45,260 bases of DNA, taken from contig NZ_OLMK01000092.1 in NCBI RefSeq assembly GCF_900290235.1, forward strand, positions 1 through 45,260, read 5' to 3'. The position numbers and the translations under genes are program-made. The notes under the pieces were generated by a model, which was not told the origin of the DNA, searched no databases, and worked only from the letters and a program-made list of their open reading frames with translations. Within the stretch, counting starts at the first letter, position 1; each line of letters begins with the position of its first letter. Below are positions 25,475 through 33,699 of this stretch, one piece after another. This DNA is from Streptomyces sp. MA5143a (GTDB lineage Bacteria; Actinomycetota; Actinomycetes; Streptomycetales; Streptomycetaceae).

Positions 25475-25527
25475 TGTTGCGGCTCCCGGACGGGTCCTGT
25501 GCGGCGCTCGGGGCGCCGTGGGCGGTC

Positions 25528-26877
25528 TCAGTCGGTGGTGAACTGGTGCAGCCCGGGCACGGTGAGCGTCCCGCCGAACTGGCCCGCCTGGACGACCTTC
25601 ACGTTGGTGAAGTAGATCAGCGGGATGTTCAGCGGCGGCGGGTGCTTCGGGTCGAAGGTCACCGGGATCAGACCGAGCAGGTTGCCGGAGATCCTCTCCG
25701 TGTACATGATCGTCTTGCCGTCGCGGATGGTGGACGTGCTGCCCTTGCGCGCCTGCACGTGGTAGGTGACGCCGGCCTGCTTGTCGTCGACCGTCTGGTG
25801 GAGGTCGCCGATGTCGGTGCCGTCGGAGATGACGTACTTCAGCACCTCCTTGACCGAGCCGTCGGCGGTCCGCACCTTGACGATGCCCTGGTAGTCGGCG
25901 CCCTTCAGCAGCAGGGAGCTGGCGTTCAGGTACCAGGGGTCGTTCGGCAGGGCGGGGATGCCCTTCTCGACGCCGCTCTCGTCCTCGGTGGCGACGGGGC
26001 AGTCGTCCGCGTTCACCTTGTCGCTCGGCGACGGGGTGGGGCTCGGGGTCGCGGTGGCGTCGCCGGCCGTGTCCTCGGCGTCGTCCTTCGCGTCCTTCGC
26101 CGTGTCCGTGACGTCCTTGGCCGTGTCGGTCACCTTGTCGGTGGCGTCGTCCTTGGCGTCCTTCGCGTCCTTGCCGGCCTTCCCGGCGTCGGAGCCGGTG
26201 TCACCGGTGGTGTCCTCGGAGGCGGAGGGGGACGGGGTGGTGGACGGCTCGGGCGTGGTGTCCTCGGTGTCCTTCTCGGGGACGAAGATGTCCCCCAGCG
26301 CGTCGCCGATGTCCTCCAGGACGTTGCCGCTGCCCGCCTCCTCGGCGGAGGGCGTGGGCGACGGGGTGACCGTCGCGCCGGAGTCGGACTTGTCGGCGGG
26401 GTCCGTGGTGGACCCGTCCGCGTCGCCCTTGTCGTCGGAACCTGAATCCGGCGAAGAGGGGTCGTCGTCCGCGGAGTTGCCGCCGGACGCCGAGTCGCCG
26501 TCGCCGGTGGAGGTGTCCTCGTCCTTCGTGCCGTCGTCCGTGGCCGGGTCGTCGCTCTCCGGGGCGGAGGCGGACGGGGTCGGGGTGGGCGAGGCGGACG
26601 TGTCGGTGTCCTCGTCGGCGGCCTCCAGGGCGGCCACGCAGTCCTTGTACTCGTCGGCCGTCAGGCTCTGCTTCGTCGGGTCCTCGGCGCGGGCCAGGGT
26701 GGGCGTGAAGCCCATGCCCATGAGGACCGCCGTCGGCATCGCCGCCAGGGCTATCGCCTTGCCCGCCGGCACGTTCAGCCGGGTGAGAAGGGGCTTCTTG
26801 GGCGCCGCGTGCCGCGGTCCGGTTCTCGCACGGGACTCTCCCACCGAAGTCCCGTGGGTCACCTTGTCAGCCGGCAC
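25528..26877 (-). CDS. Secreted acidic Ser/Thr/Asp-rich protein of unknown function
   Basis: 449 residues from GTG 26877 (GGGAGG 4 nt upstream), overlapping the DUF6114 stop by 11 nt. Likely exported: basic residues, then a hydrophobic segment GKAIALAAMPTAVLMGMGF and FTPTLARAED resembling a cleavage site near residue 64. Residues about 85-285 are low complexity: SPTPTPSASA, long Asp/Ser/Gly stretches, and LEA-like DAKDAKDDA repeats. The ordered C-terminal domain, about 160 residues, starts near CPVATEDESGVEKGIPALPNDPW (written here only as family context) and includes LNASSLLLKGADYQG, TVDDKQAGVTYHVQA and LNIPLIYFTNVKVVQAG. I do not recognise the C-terminal family. The operon context with DUF6114 and DUF6230 suggests an envelope role. 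Confidence 0.8.
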   Translation of the reverse strand: MPADKVTHGTSVGESRARTGPRHAAPKKPLLTRLNVPAGKAIALAAMPTAVLMGMGFTPTLARAEDPTKQSLTADEYKDCVAALEAADEDTDTSASPTPTPSASAPESDDPATDDGTKDEDTSTGDGDSASGGNSADDDPSSPDSGSDDKGDADGSTTDPADKSDSGATVTPSPTPSAEEAGSGNVLEDIGDALGDIFVPEKDTEDTTPEPSTTPSPSASEDTTGDTGSDAGKAGKDAKDAKDDATDKVTDTAKDVTDTAKDAKDDAEDTAGDATATPSPTPSPSDKVNADDCPVATEDESGVEKGIPALPNDPWYLNASSLLLKGADYQGIVKVRTADGSVKEVLKYVISDGTDIGDLHQTVDDKQAGVTYHVQARKGSTSTIRDGKTIMYTERISGNLLGLIPVTFDPKHPPPLNIPLIYFTNVKVVQAGQFGGTLTVPGLHQFTTD

Positions 26878-27520
26878 TGTGCCTCCCGTTCGTCCCGTTC
26901 GTGGGGGTGGTACCTGACAGGTCGTCGCCCTCGCCGCGCGCCGCCCCGCTCGTCGAGTCCGCCGTAGCGGGCTCGGGGGCGTCGCCCTTGACCAGGGGGA
27001 CCGCACCTGGTTGTGCCGTGTTCCCAGAGGCCGTGCCCTGGGGAGCCGTGCCCTGGGGAGCCGTGCCCGGCGCGGCCGTGGCGCGCGACGGGGTCTTGTA
27101 CGTGGACGACACCCGCTCCTCCTCCTGGCCGGGCGCCCAGGCGATGGCCAGCGCGCCGCCGATCAGGGAGAGCAGGAAGCCGAAGCCGAAGCCGCCGAGG
27201 TTCGAGACCGGGATGGACACGAGCGCCAGGAGGATCGCCGCCGTACCGGCGAAGGTGCGTACGTGCCGCTGGAACCAGAGACTGATCCCGAGCACCACCA
27301 GCAGGACGCCGATGATGAGGGAACCCGCGCCGCCCGTCGTCGACATGGCGAGCGTGAGGTGACCGAGCTGGAGGTTCGCGTACGGCAGGTACATGATCGG
27401 GAAACCGCCGAGCAGTACCAGAAGGCCCGCCCAGAAGGGACGAGAGCCCCTCCAGTCGCGGAAGCGCCGCCGAAAGGCGCGGAGATAGTCTTCGTTCTGC
27501 CCCGTTGACTCGGCGCTCAT
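26867..27520 (-). CDS. DUF6114 membrane protein
   Basis: 217 residues from ATG 27520, with GGGAG upstream. Short cytoplasmic N-terminus (EDYLRAFRRRFRDWRGSRPF), then four predicted membrane helices: FWAGLLVLLGGFPIMYLPY, GSLIIGVLLVVLGISLWF, FAGTAAILLALVSIPVSNL and FGFGFLLSLIGGALAIAWA. The C-terminal tail is Thr/Ala/Gly-rich with tandem GTAPQ repeats (15-bp DNA units at 27031-27045 and 27046-27060). It lies between DUF6230 and the secreted acidic protein. Function unknown. Confidence 0.85.
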   Translation of the reverse strand: MSAESTGQNEDYLRAFRRRFRDWRGSRPFWAGLLVLLGGFPIMYLPYANLQLGHLTLAMSTTGGAGSLIIGVLLVVLGISLWFQRHVRTFAGTAAILLALVSIPVSNLGGFGFGFLLSLIGGALAIAWAPGQEEERVSSTYKTPSRATAAPGTAPQGTAPQGTASGNTAQPGAVPLVKGDAPEPATADSTSGAARGEGDDLSGTTPTNGTNGRHSAG

Positions 27521-27689
27521 GGACAACAGCTCCCTGGAACGGTGTTGCTGTGAGAAGTTCGCGTACGGCAGGTGGCGCGAGGCGCGCGTACGGGACTTCA
27601 CGTACGGAGGTCGCGCGCGGGATGCCCCGCGCCGCGAGAGGGACGGGCGGGCGAAGAAGCGCAGGCCCCCTCACCCGCCCAGGGAGTGC

Positions 27690-28325
27690 TTAGTAGCACT
27701 CCACGGTGCCCTTGTGGAGCGACATCTTGAGGTTGCTCAGCTTGAAGGTTCCGGCGGTGGTCGCCCACGCCGTCTGCTTCACGTCGCTCAGCGAGGCCGA
27801 GTCGGCCTGCTGGGCGAACCCGTAGGGGTTGGCCTGCTCCGAGCCGCCCTTCATGCCCGGACCCTTGTTGGCGTCCTTGGCCGCCACACCGATGTCGATG
27901 CCCTTGAAGACGGCATCGGCCGAGAGGTCCTCGACGTCGATGTAGAGGTTCTCGGCCTCGACCTTCTTGCCACCGGTACCGGCGGTCAGCTTGAGGCTGA
28001 CGCTACCGAGCAGCGGGACACCGGGGGTCACGACCGACTGGCACATGTTGGTGATCGTCGCGCTCTTGAAGGCCGAGACGGCGACGGGGTGAACCGTCTT
28101 CTCGCCCTTGAGGGTGTAGCCCTCGTCGAGCGCCCCGTACTGCGAGAAGCCCTGACCATCGAGCTGACCCGCCGTCACCTTGAACGACTGGCCCGACACA
28201 CTGAACGACGCGGCGAGAGCGCCCTGCGCGAGGGCGACACCTATCGCTGCCGTGGCGGCGACGCTGGGCACCATGACCACAGCGAACCGCTTCCATCTGG
28301 TCCCGCCACGCACCTGGGACTCCAT
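27690..28325 (-). CDS. DUF6230 exported protein
   Basis: 211 residues from ATG 28325, with a strong AGGAGG site 6 nt upstream. A basic N-terminus (RGGTRWKRF) precedes a long hydrophobic segment (VVMVPSVAATAAIGVALAQGA), so it is exported or membrane-anchored. The remainder is beta-rich: SFSVSGQSFKVTAGQLDGQGF, ITNMCQSVVTPGVPLLGSV, NLYIDVEDLSADAVF and SNLKMSLHKGTVECY at the end, with two Cys that could form a disulfide. I recall that such Streptomyces proteins have been labelled cholesterol esterase, but no GxSxG serine-hydrolase motif is visible, so I do not accept that function. It is first of the three-gene module. Confidence 0.82.
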   Translation of the reverse strand: MESQVRGGTRWKRFAVVMVPSVAATAAIGVALAQGALAASFSVSGQSFKVTAGQLDGQGFSQYGALDEGYTLKGEKTVHPVAVSAFKSATITNMCQSVVTPGVPLLGSVSLKLTAGTGGKKVEAENLYIDVEDLSADAVFKGIDIGVAAKDANKGPGMKGGSEQANPYGFAQQADSASLSDVKQTAWATTAGTFKLSNLKMSLHKGTVECY

Positions 28326-28702
28326 ATTTCCTCCTTCTCGGACGTACATCTCCTGCCACCGGCTCGCCCCTTGACGGCGGCTCGGCCGGACAGGGATGGG
28401 AGAAGTGCTACGTCCTCGGGAATGGGGAGCGCCCGCGCTCGGTGGCGCCGAAGCGCCCGAACTCACCGGCGATCACCCCCGAGCGACAACCACTGGTCGC
28501 GCCTGACACGCATCACGCACAACCTGCTGGACAGGCTCCACCGTTGCGGCGGAGACCCCCCTGCCCAAGAGACGACGCCACTGTCGCCGGCTCTACTCGG
28601 TGGGGACCCAGAAAACCCGTTGACCCGACTGGCCGTCGGGGTACGGGATTGGACCGAGCGTCGCCGATCGTGGTGCATTCTCGCCGCCCCCGCAAGGGGG
28701 TT
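28326..28702. other. Gene-free leader region upstream of DUF6230
   Basis: No gene is supported on either strand. It contains the DUF6230 ribosome site at its left end and a CCCCC-gcaa-GGGGG hairpin at 28687-28700. No convincing -35/-10 pair was fixed. Confidence 0.5.
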
Positions 28703-28876
28703 CGTTACTCGCTAGTAACGGACGGATAACCGAACAACGACCCATTGGCATCGGGCAGCGACCCTGGGTCGCCCCGAGTGAGGCGACAGAGTGGTTGACA
28801 GTCGGACAGAGTCCGACACATCGGCGCGGTTCTCTTACTGCCAGTAACAGCGGACGGGATTACCAAGATTTGGTAA
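28703..28876. promoter_or_regulatory. Cluster of four palindromes in the gap upstream of DUF6230
   Basis: 28703-28720: CGTTACT-cgct-AGTAACG. 28801-28817: GTCGGAC-aga-GTCCGAC. 28835-28847: TTACTG-c-CAGTAA. 28860-28876: TTACCAA-gat-TTGGTAA. All are perfect apart from their centres. The first and third share the TTACT/AGTAA half-site. They look like operators for TetR- or MarR-type dimers. The remaining 28877-29020 shows nothing definite. Confidence 0.7.
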
Positions 28877-29020
28877 AGGGCGGCCGGGATGTCGCTGTGT
28901 CGCCAAATCTCTCACTCCGGCAACACCTGTTCCGGCACCTCACAGCCGTGCGCCCACGCCGAGGCGTGGGCGCGGAAGACGAAGCGGGACGGGCCGACGC
29001 GGCCCGCCCCGAAACCCGTC

Positions 29021-29995
29021 TCAGAACAACGCCCGCGCCAGCGCCCGACGGGCCGCGGTCACCCGCGGATCGTCGGACCCGACGACCTCGAACAGCTCGA
29101 TCAGCCGCAGCCGCGCGGTCTCCCGGTCGTCGCCCGCCGACCGCCGGACCGTCTCGACGAGCCGCCCGAAGGCGTCCTCCACATGTCCGCCCACGAGATC
29201 GAGGTCGGCCGCCGCGATCTGCGCCGGCACATCGGCGGGGTTCTCCGCCGCGGCCTTGCGCACCTCCTGCGGGTCCATGCCCTGCACCCGCTGCAACAAC
29301 TCGGCCTGCGCGAGGCCCAACTTGGCCTCGATGTTGCCCGGGTCGTCACTCAGCACGTTCTTGTACGCCTGGACCGCGCCGCCGAAGTCACCCGCGTCCA
29401 GGGCCTGTACGGCGGCGGCGAGCAGATGGTCGTAGGGGCCGGCCGGGATCTGCGGGGCGGACTCGACGGCCCCGGGCTCGGCGTCGGGGTCGACCACGAG
29501 GCCGGTGAGGCCGAAACGCTGCTCGGCGACCTGCACGAGCTGGTCGAGGGTGGCGCGGATCTGCTGCTCGGGGGCGGCGCCCTGGAAGAGGGGCAGCGCC
29601 TGCCCGGCGACGACGGCGAACACCGCCGGGATCCCCTGGATCCCGAACTGCTGCATCAGCATCTGGTTCGCGTCGACATCGATCTTGGCGAGGACGAACT
29701 TGCCGTTGTAGTCGACGGCCAGCCGCTCCAGCACGGGGCTGAGCTGCTTGCAGGGCTGGCACCACTCGGCCCAGAAGTCGATGACGACGGGCACCTCGGT
29801 GGAGCGCTGGAGGACCTCCGTCTCGAACCCGGCCTCATCGACGTCGATGACCAGGTCGGCCGGGGAGACGGCTCCTTGGCCGCCCTGCCGGGCCGCTTCG
29901 GCACGCGCCTGCTCCGCCTTCGCCTTGGCCTCCTGGGCCGCCTTCACCGCGGCGAGGTCGACGACTCCGCTCATGGACATGTTCCGTGGCTGCAT
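29021..29995 (-). CDS. YbbN/CnoX-type thioredoxin-TPR co-chaperone
   Basis: 324 residues from ATG 29995, with GGAGG 8 nt upstream. Cytoplasmic. N-terminal charged helix, then a thioredoxin domain with VVIDFWAEWCQPC (Cys79, Cys82), FGIQGIPAVFAVVAG carrying the cis-Pro, then a C-terminal helical TPR-like region (AAVQALDAGDFGGAVQAYKNVL, LGLAQAELLQRVQGM). CnoX proteins hold unfolded or oxidised clients for chaperones. Unlike E. coli YbbN, both redox cysteines are present. It is divergent from a tetR gene, and a perfect inverted repeat overlies its probable promoter. Confidence 0.92.
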   Translation of the reverse strand: MQPRNMSMSGVVDLAAVKAAQEAKAKAEQARAEAARQGGQGAVSPADLVIDVDEAGFETEVLQRSTEVPVVIDFWAEWCQPCKQLSPVLERLAVDYNGKFVLAKIDVDANQMLMQQFGIQGIPAVFAVVAGQALPLFQGAAPEQQIRATLDQLVQVAEQRFGLTGLVVDPDAEPGAVESAPQIPAGPYDHLLAAAVQALDAGDFGGAVQAYKNVLSDDPGNIEAKLGLAQAELLQRVQGMDPQEVRKAAAENPADVPAQIAAADLDLVGGHVEDAFGRLVETVRRSAGDDRETARLRLIELFEVVGSDDPRVTAARRALARALF

Positions 29996-30070
29996 GAGTA
30001 CATCCTCCCCCCTCCGGGCGCGCGCGTGAAAAGCGTCGCGAAGCCGACCGTTCCCCCGTGCCCGAGCTTT

Positions 30071-30087
30071 CGCTACGACCCGTAGCG
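30071..30087. promoter_or_regulatory. 17-bp operator-like palindrome between the ybbN-type gene and tetR
   Basis: CGCTACG-acc-CGTAGCG. On the minus strand the right arm is part of GTTACGCTACG, whose TACGCT is a plausible -10 for the YbbN-type gene. It is 76 bp upstream of that gene and about 105 bp from the tetR ATG. Candidate TetR binding site. Confidence 0.5.
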
Positions 30088-30192
30088 TAACTGCACCCGC
30101 GACTCCTATGTACCCACTCCCCGGTGATCTGCCTCACGGCACCGGGCACGACATCCCTGGACGCCGAAGAACGGCCGGATATGGTCGGCGGC

Positions 30193-30804
30193 ATGCAGAG
30201 CCGCACCCCTGCCTCCCGCGCCACGGGGCGTCCACGCAGCGCCACGGCGGACGCCGCGATCCTGGCGGCCACCCGGGAGGCTCTCGTGGAGCTGGGCTGG
30301 TCGAAGCTGACCCTGGGCGACGTGGCGACGCGCGCCGGGGTGGCCAAGACGACCCTCTACCGCCGCTGGGCGGGCAAGAACGAACTCGTGGTCGACGCGG
30401 TGGCCGAACTCTTCGACGAGCTGGAGATCCCCAACCGGGGCAGCCTCGCGGCGGACATCGAGGGCGTGGTGCTGCAGTTCGCCGCGATCCTGGCCCGCCC
30501 CGAGACCCGCAGCGGCCTGATGGCCGTCATCGCCGAGTCGACCCGCGACGACGCGCTGCGCGAACGCATCCGCACGTCCATCGTCGAACGCCAGAAGCGG
30601 CTGGTCCTGGAGGGCCGCGCCCGCGCCCAGGCCCGCGGTGAACTGCCGCCGGAGTCCGACCCCACGACCGTCGACCTCATCTTCGACGTCGTGGCGGGCG
30701 CGGTGGTCCACCGCACGCTGGTGAGCGCGGAACCGGCCGACGAGCAGTGGGTGCGCGCCTTCACCAGGCTCCTGCTGGTGGGCCTGGGCGGGGCGGCGGG
30801 CTGA
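30193..30804 (+). CDS. TetR-family transcriptional regulator
   Basis: 203 residues from ATG 30193. This start is chosen because TATGGT (30180-30185) ends 7 nt upstream, predicting a leaderless mRNA; ATG 30181 would lie inside that hexamer. N-terminal HTH: ADAAILAATREALVELGWSKL, then LGDVATRAGVAKTTLYRRWAGKNELVV. The C-terminal ligand domain reads GVVLQFAAILARPETRSGLMAV and DLIFDVVAGAVVHRTL. It probably regulates itself and/or the divergent YbbN-type gene; the ligand is unknown. Confidence 0.92.
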   Translation: MQSRTPASRATGRPRSATADAAILAATREALVELGWSKLTLGDVATRAGVAKTTLYRRWAGKNELVVDAVAELFDELEIPNRGSLAADIEGVVLQFAAILARPETRSGLMAVIAESTRDDALRERIRTSIVERQKRLVLEGRARAQARGELPPESDPTTVDLIFDVVAGAVVHRTLVSAEPADEQWVRAFTRLLLVGLGGAAG

Positions 30805-30860
30805 GGGGGACGCACGCGGCCGTGCCGACCGGCCGGCGCGCGCCCCTTTCCGATCACGGC

Positions 30861-32561
30861 CTAGAAGCCCGCGGGCTCCGTGTAGACCCCCCACTCGTCC
30901 CGCAGGACGCCGCAGATCTCGCCGAGCGTGGCCTCCGCGCGGACCGCGTCCAGCATCGGCCCGATCATGTTCGACCCGTCCCTCGCGGCGGCGAGCATGG
31001 TGTCCAGCGCGCTCCGTACCGCCGCGTCGTCGCGGGCGGACTTCCGCCCGGCCAGCACCCGCACCTGCTCGCGCTCGACCTCGTGGCTGACCCGCAGGAT
31101 CTCCAGGTCGCCGGTGACGGAGCCGTGGTGGACGTTGACGCCCACGACGCGCTTCTCGCCCTTCTCCAGGGCCTGCTGGTAGCGGAAGGCGGACTCGGCG
31201 ATCTCGCCGGTGAACCATCCGTCCTCGATGCCCCGCAGGATCCCGGAGGTCATCGGCCCGATCGGGTGCCGCCCGTCGGGGTGGGCCCGCAGCCCGCGTT
31301 CCTTGATCTGCTCGAAGATCTTCTCGGCGTCGGCCTCGATACGGTCCGTCAGCTGCTCGACGTACCACGAACCGCCGAGCGGGTCGGCGACGTTGGCGAC
31401 GCCGGTCTCCTCCATCAGCACCTGCTGTGTGCGCAGCGCGATCTCGGCGGCCTGCTCGGAGGGCAGCGCGAGGGTCTCGTCCAGGGCGTTGGTGTGCAGG
31501 GAGTTGGTCCCGCCGAGGACCGCGGAGAGCGCCTCCACCGCCGTACGCACCACGTTGTTGTACGGCTGCTGCGCGGTCAGCGAGACACCGGCGGTCTGGG
31601 TGTGGAACCGCAGCCACTGGGCCTTGTCGGTCCGCGCCCCGTAGACGTCGCGCATCCAGCGGGCCCAGATCCTGCGCGCCGCGCGGAACTTGGCGATCTC
31701 CTCGAAGAAGTCGACGTGCGCGTCGAAGAAGAAGGACAGCCCGGGCGCGAACACGTCGACGTCCAACCCGCGGCTGAGCCCCAGCTCCACGTACCCGAAG
31801 CCGTCGGCCAGGGTGTACGCCAGCTCCTGCGCGGCCGTGGCTCCGGCCTCACGGATGTGGTAGCCGGAGACGGACAGCGGCTTGTACGCGGGGATCCGCT
31901 CCGCGCAGTGCTCCATGAGGTCGCCGATGAGCCTGAGGTGCGGCTCGGGCTGGAACAGCCACTCCTTCTGCGCGATGTACTCCTTGAAGATGTCGGTCTG
32001 CAGGGTGCCGTTCAGCACGCCGGGGTCGACGCCCTGCCGCTCGGCGGCGACGAGGTACATGCAGAAGACGGGCACGGCGGGCCCGCTGATGGTCATGGAC
32101 GTCGTGACGTCCCCGAGCGGGATGTCCTTGAACAGGACCTCCATGTCGGCGGCGGAGTCGATGGCGACGCCGCAGTGCCCGACCTCGCCCAGCGACCGGG
32201 GGTCGTCGGAGTCCCGCCCCATGAGGGTGGGCATGTCGAACGCCACGGACAGGCCCCCGCCGCCGTTGGCGAGGATCATCTTGTACCGCTCGTTCGTCTG
32301 CTCGGCGTTGCCGAAACCGGCGAACTGCCGGATCGTCCAGGTCCGCCCCCGGTAGCCGGTCGGGTGGAGCCCCCGTGTGAACGGGTACTCCCCCGGCCAT
32401 CCGATCCGGTCGAACCCGTCGTACACGTCCCCGGGCCGGGGGCCGTACGCGGGCTCCACCGGATCGCCGGAAAGCGTGGTGAAGTCGGCCTCGCGCTTGC
32501 GCGCGGCGTCAAACCGGGCCTGCCAACGACGGCGACCCTCCTCGATGGCGTCAGCGTCCAT
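30861..32561 (-). CDS. icmA: Isobutyryl-CoA mutase large subunit
   Basis: 566 residues from ATG 32561, the length of S. cinnamonensis IcmA as I recall it. Rearranges isobutyryl-CoA and n-butyryl-CoA with the B12-binding small subunit IcmB. Seen: the opening MDADAIEEGRRRWQARFDAA, YRGRTWTIRQFAGFGNAEQTN (Phe-Gly-Asn-Ala where methylmalonyl-CoA mutase has a Tyr-containing variant), SVAFDMPTLMGRDSDDPRS, VSGYHIREAGATAAQELAYT, AQQPYNNVVRTAVEALSAVLG and the end GVLRDEWGVYTEPAGF. No B12-binding DxHxxG module is present, as expected for the large subunit. icmB is not in the window. A 22-bp palindrome lies just upstream. Confidence 0.93.
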   Translation of the reverse strand: MDADAIEEGRRRWQARFDAARKREADFTTLSGDPVEPAYGPRPGDVYDGFDRIGWPGEYPFTRGLHPTGYRGRTWTIRQFAGFGNAEQTNERYKMILANGGGGLSVAFDMPTLMGRDSDDPRSLGEVGHCGVAIDSAADMEVLFKDIPLGDVTTSMTISGPAVPVFCMYLVAAERQGVDPGVLNGTLQTDIFKEYIAQKEWLFQPEPHLRLIGDLMEHCAERIPAYKPLSVSGYHIREAGATAAQELAYTLADGFGYVELGLSRGLDVDVFAPGLSFFFDAHVDFFEEIAKFRAARRIWARWMRDVYGARTDKAQWLRFHTQTAGVSLTAQQPYNNVVRTAVEALSAVLGGTNSLHTNALDETLALPSEQAAEIALRTQQVLMEETGVANVADPLGGSWYVEQLTDRIEADAEKIFEQIKERGLRAHPDGRHPIGPMTSGILRGIEDGWFTGEIAESAFRYQQALEKGEKRVVGVNVHHGSVTGDLEILRVSHEVEREQVRVLAGRKSARDDAAVRSALDTMLAAARDGSNMIGPMLDAVRAEATLGEICGVLRDEWGVYTEPAGF

Positions 32562-32570
32562 GCACACCAA

Positions 32571-32592
32571 TTTACTTGGACGTCCTAGTAAA
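32571..32592. promoter_or_regulatory. 22-bp near-perfect palindrome at the icmA promoter
   Basis: TTTACT-t-GGACGTCC-t-AGTAAA; only the T/T pair breaks symmetry. It ends 9 bp upstream of the icmA ATG. On the minus strand TATCAT lies just upstream and could be the -10, so a bound protein would cover the transcription start. The divergent DUF3817 gene starts 64 bp away. Confidence 0.72.
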
Positions 32593-32656
32593 TGATAGTG
32601 ACGCAGGTCAGGACGCGCCCGAAGGGTCCGCGGAAGCACCCGTTACGCTCAACGGC

Positions 32657-32998
32657 ATGAAGAAGAGCGTCTTGACCCGCTACCGAGTGCTGGCCCTCGT
32701 CACGGCCGTGCTGCTGATCCTGCTCACGGCGGGCGTGATCGGGAAGCGCGTGCTGGGCCTGGACGGCTTCGACACCTTCGTCACGGTGGTGGGCTTCGCC
32801 CACGGCTGGCTGTACGTGCTGTACCTGGTCTTCGCCTTCGACCTCGGCAACAAGATGAAGCTGCCGGTCGGGCGTCTGCTGTGGGTCCTGCTCGCGGGCA
32901 CGGTCCCGACCGCCGCCTTCTTCGTCGAGCGCCGGATCACCCGCGAGGCCGAGCCCCTGGTCATCGAGGACCCGGCGACCGAGACCGCCGCGGCCTGA
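32657..32998 (+). CDS. DUF3817 membrane protein (copy 1)
   Basis: 113 residues from ATG 32657. TACGCT at 32644-32649 ends 7 nt upstream and no ribosome site is visible, so a leaderless mRNA is likely; longer in-frame starts run into the icmA operator. Three predicted membrane helices: VLALVTAVLLILLTAGVIG, FAHGWLYVLYLVFAFDL and LLWVLLAGTVPTAAFFVERR. The GFAHGWLYVLYLVFAFDL block is characteristic of DUF3817. A paralogue lies at 38923-39267. Function unknown. Confidence 0.88.
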   Translation: MKKSVLTRYRVLALVTAVLLILLTAGVIGKRVLGLDGFDTFVTVVGFAHGWLYVLYLVFAFDLGNKMKLPVGRLLWVLLAGTVPTAAFFVERRITREAEPLVIEDPATETAAA

Positions 32999-33013
32999 CC
33001 CACCGGTCGCCGC

Positions 33014-33523
33014 TCAGCTCTCCTCGAAGTCCCCCGCCGCCACACGCAGGGGGCGGAGCATCGCGAAGATCTCCGCGCACTCCTCGGCGTCGTAGACGCC
33101 GAGGCCGAAGTCCATGGCCATGAGGTCACGGGTGGCGGCGTCACAGACCTCACGGCCCTTGTCGGTGATCGAGGCGAGGGTGCCGCGCCCGTCGTTGGGG
33201 TTGGGGCGCTTGTCGACGAGCCCCGACTTCACCAGGCGGTCCACGGTGTTCGTCACGGACGTGGGGTGGACCATGAGGCGCTCACCGATCTTGGACATCG
33301 GCAGCTCGCCCTTCTGCGAGAAGGTGAGCAGCACCAGCGCCTCGTAGCGCGCGAAGGTCAGCCCGTACGGCTTGACGACCGCGTCGACCTCCGCCAGCAG
33401 GATCTGCTGGGCGCGCATGATCGAGGTGATCGCGGCCATGGACGGGACGTTTCCCCAGCGCTGCTTCCAGTGCTCGTCGGCGCGCGAGATGGGGTCGAAG
33501 GAGAGGCTGAGCGGCTTCGGCAC
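33014..33523 (-). CDS. MarR-family transcriptional regulator
   Basis: 169 residues from GTG 33523. TAAGGT (33536-33531) ends 7 nt upstream on the minus strand and no ribosome site is present, so a leaderless mRNA is likely. Winged HTH: YGLTFARYEALVLLTFSQKGEL, then MSKIGERLMVHPTSVTNTVDRLVKSGLV, followed by wing DKRPNPNDGRGTLASITDKGR. It converges with DUF3817 copy 1 after a 15-bp gap. The target is unknown. It is not the AbsC-type MarR at 41641. Confidence 0.93.
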   Translation of the reverse strand: MPKPLSLSFDPISRADEHWKQRWGNVPSMAAITSIMRAQQILLAEVDAVVKPYGLTFARYEALVLLTFSQKGELPMSKIGERLMVHPTSVTNTVDRLVKSGLVDKRPNPNDGRGTLASITDKGREVCDAATRDLMAMDFGLGVYDAEECAEIFAMLRPLRVAAGDFEES

Positions 33524-33699
33524 GGCATCGACCTTACCGGCCGGTCACATGCTGGTCAGCCCCGTCTCGTCTTTCGGTCGCCCGACGGACCGCCGGCCCT
33601 CCGCGGGCGGTGTCGCAACCGAGTCGATTTATCACCCTGTGCAACGATCGGTGATCCATCGTCACGGTACGTCACCGTTCAGGGAGTAAAGGGAGCACC

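Noticed and set aside
27690..28325. Cholesterol esterase function for the DUF6230 protein
   Set aside because: No GxSxG nucleophile elbow or catalytic triad is visible; kept as unknown function.
28795..30085. Plus-strand open frames at 28795-29508 and 28889-30085
   Set aside because: Arg/Pro- or Gly/Val-rich shadow composition, overlapping the conserved YbbN-type gene on the minus strand; no ribosome site seen.
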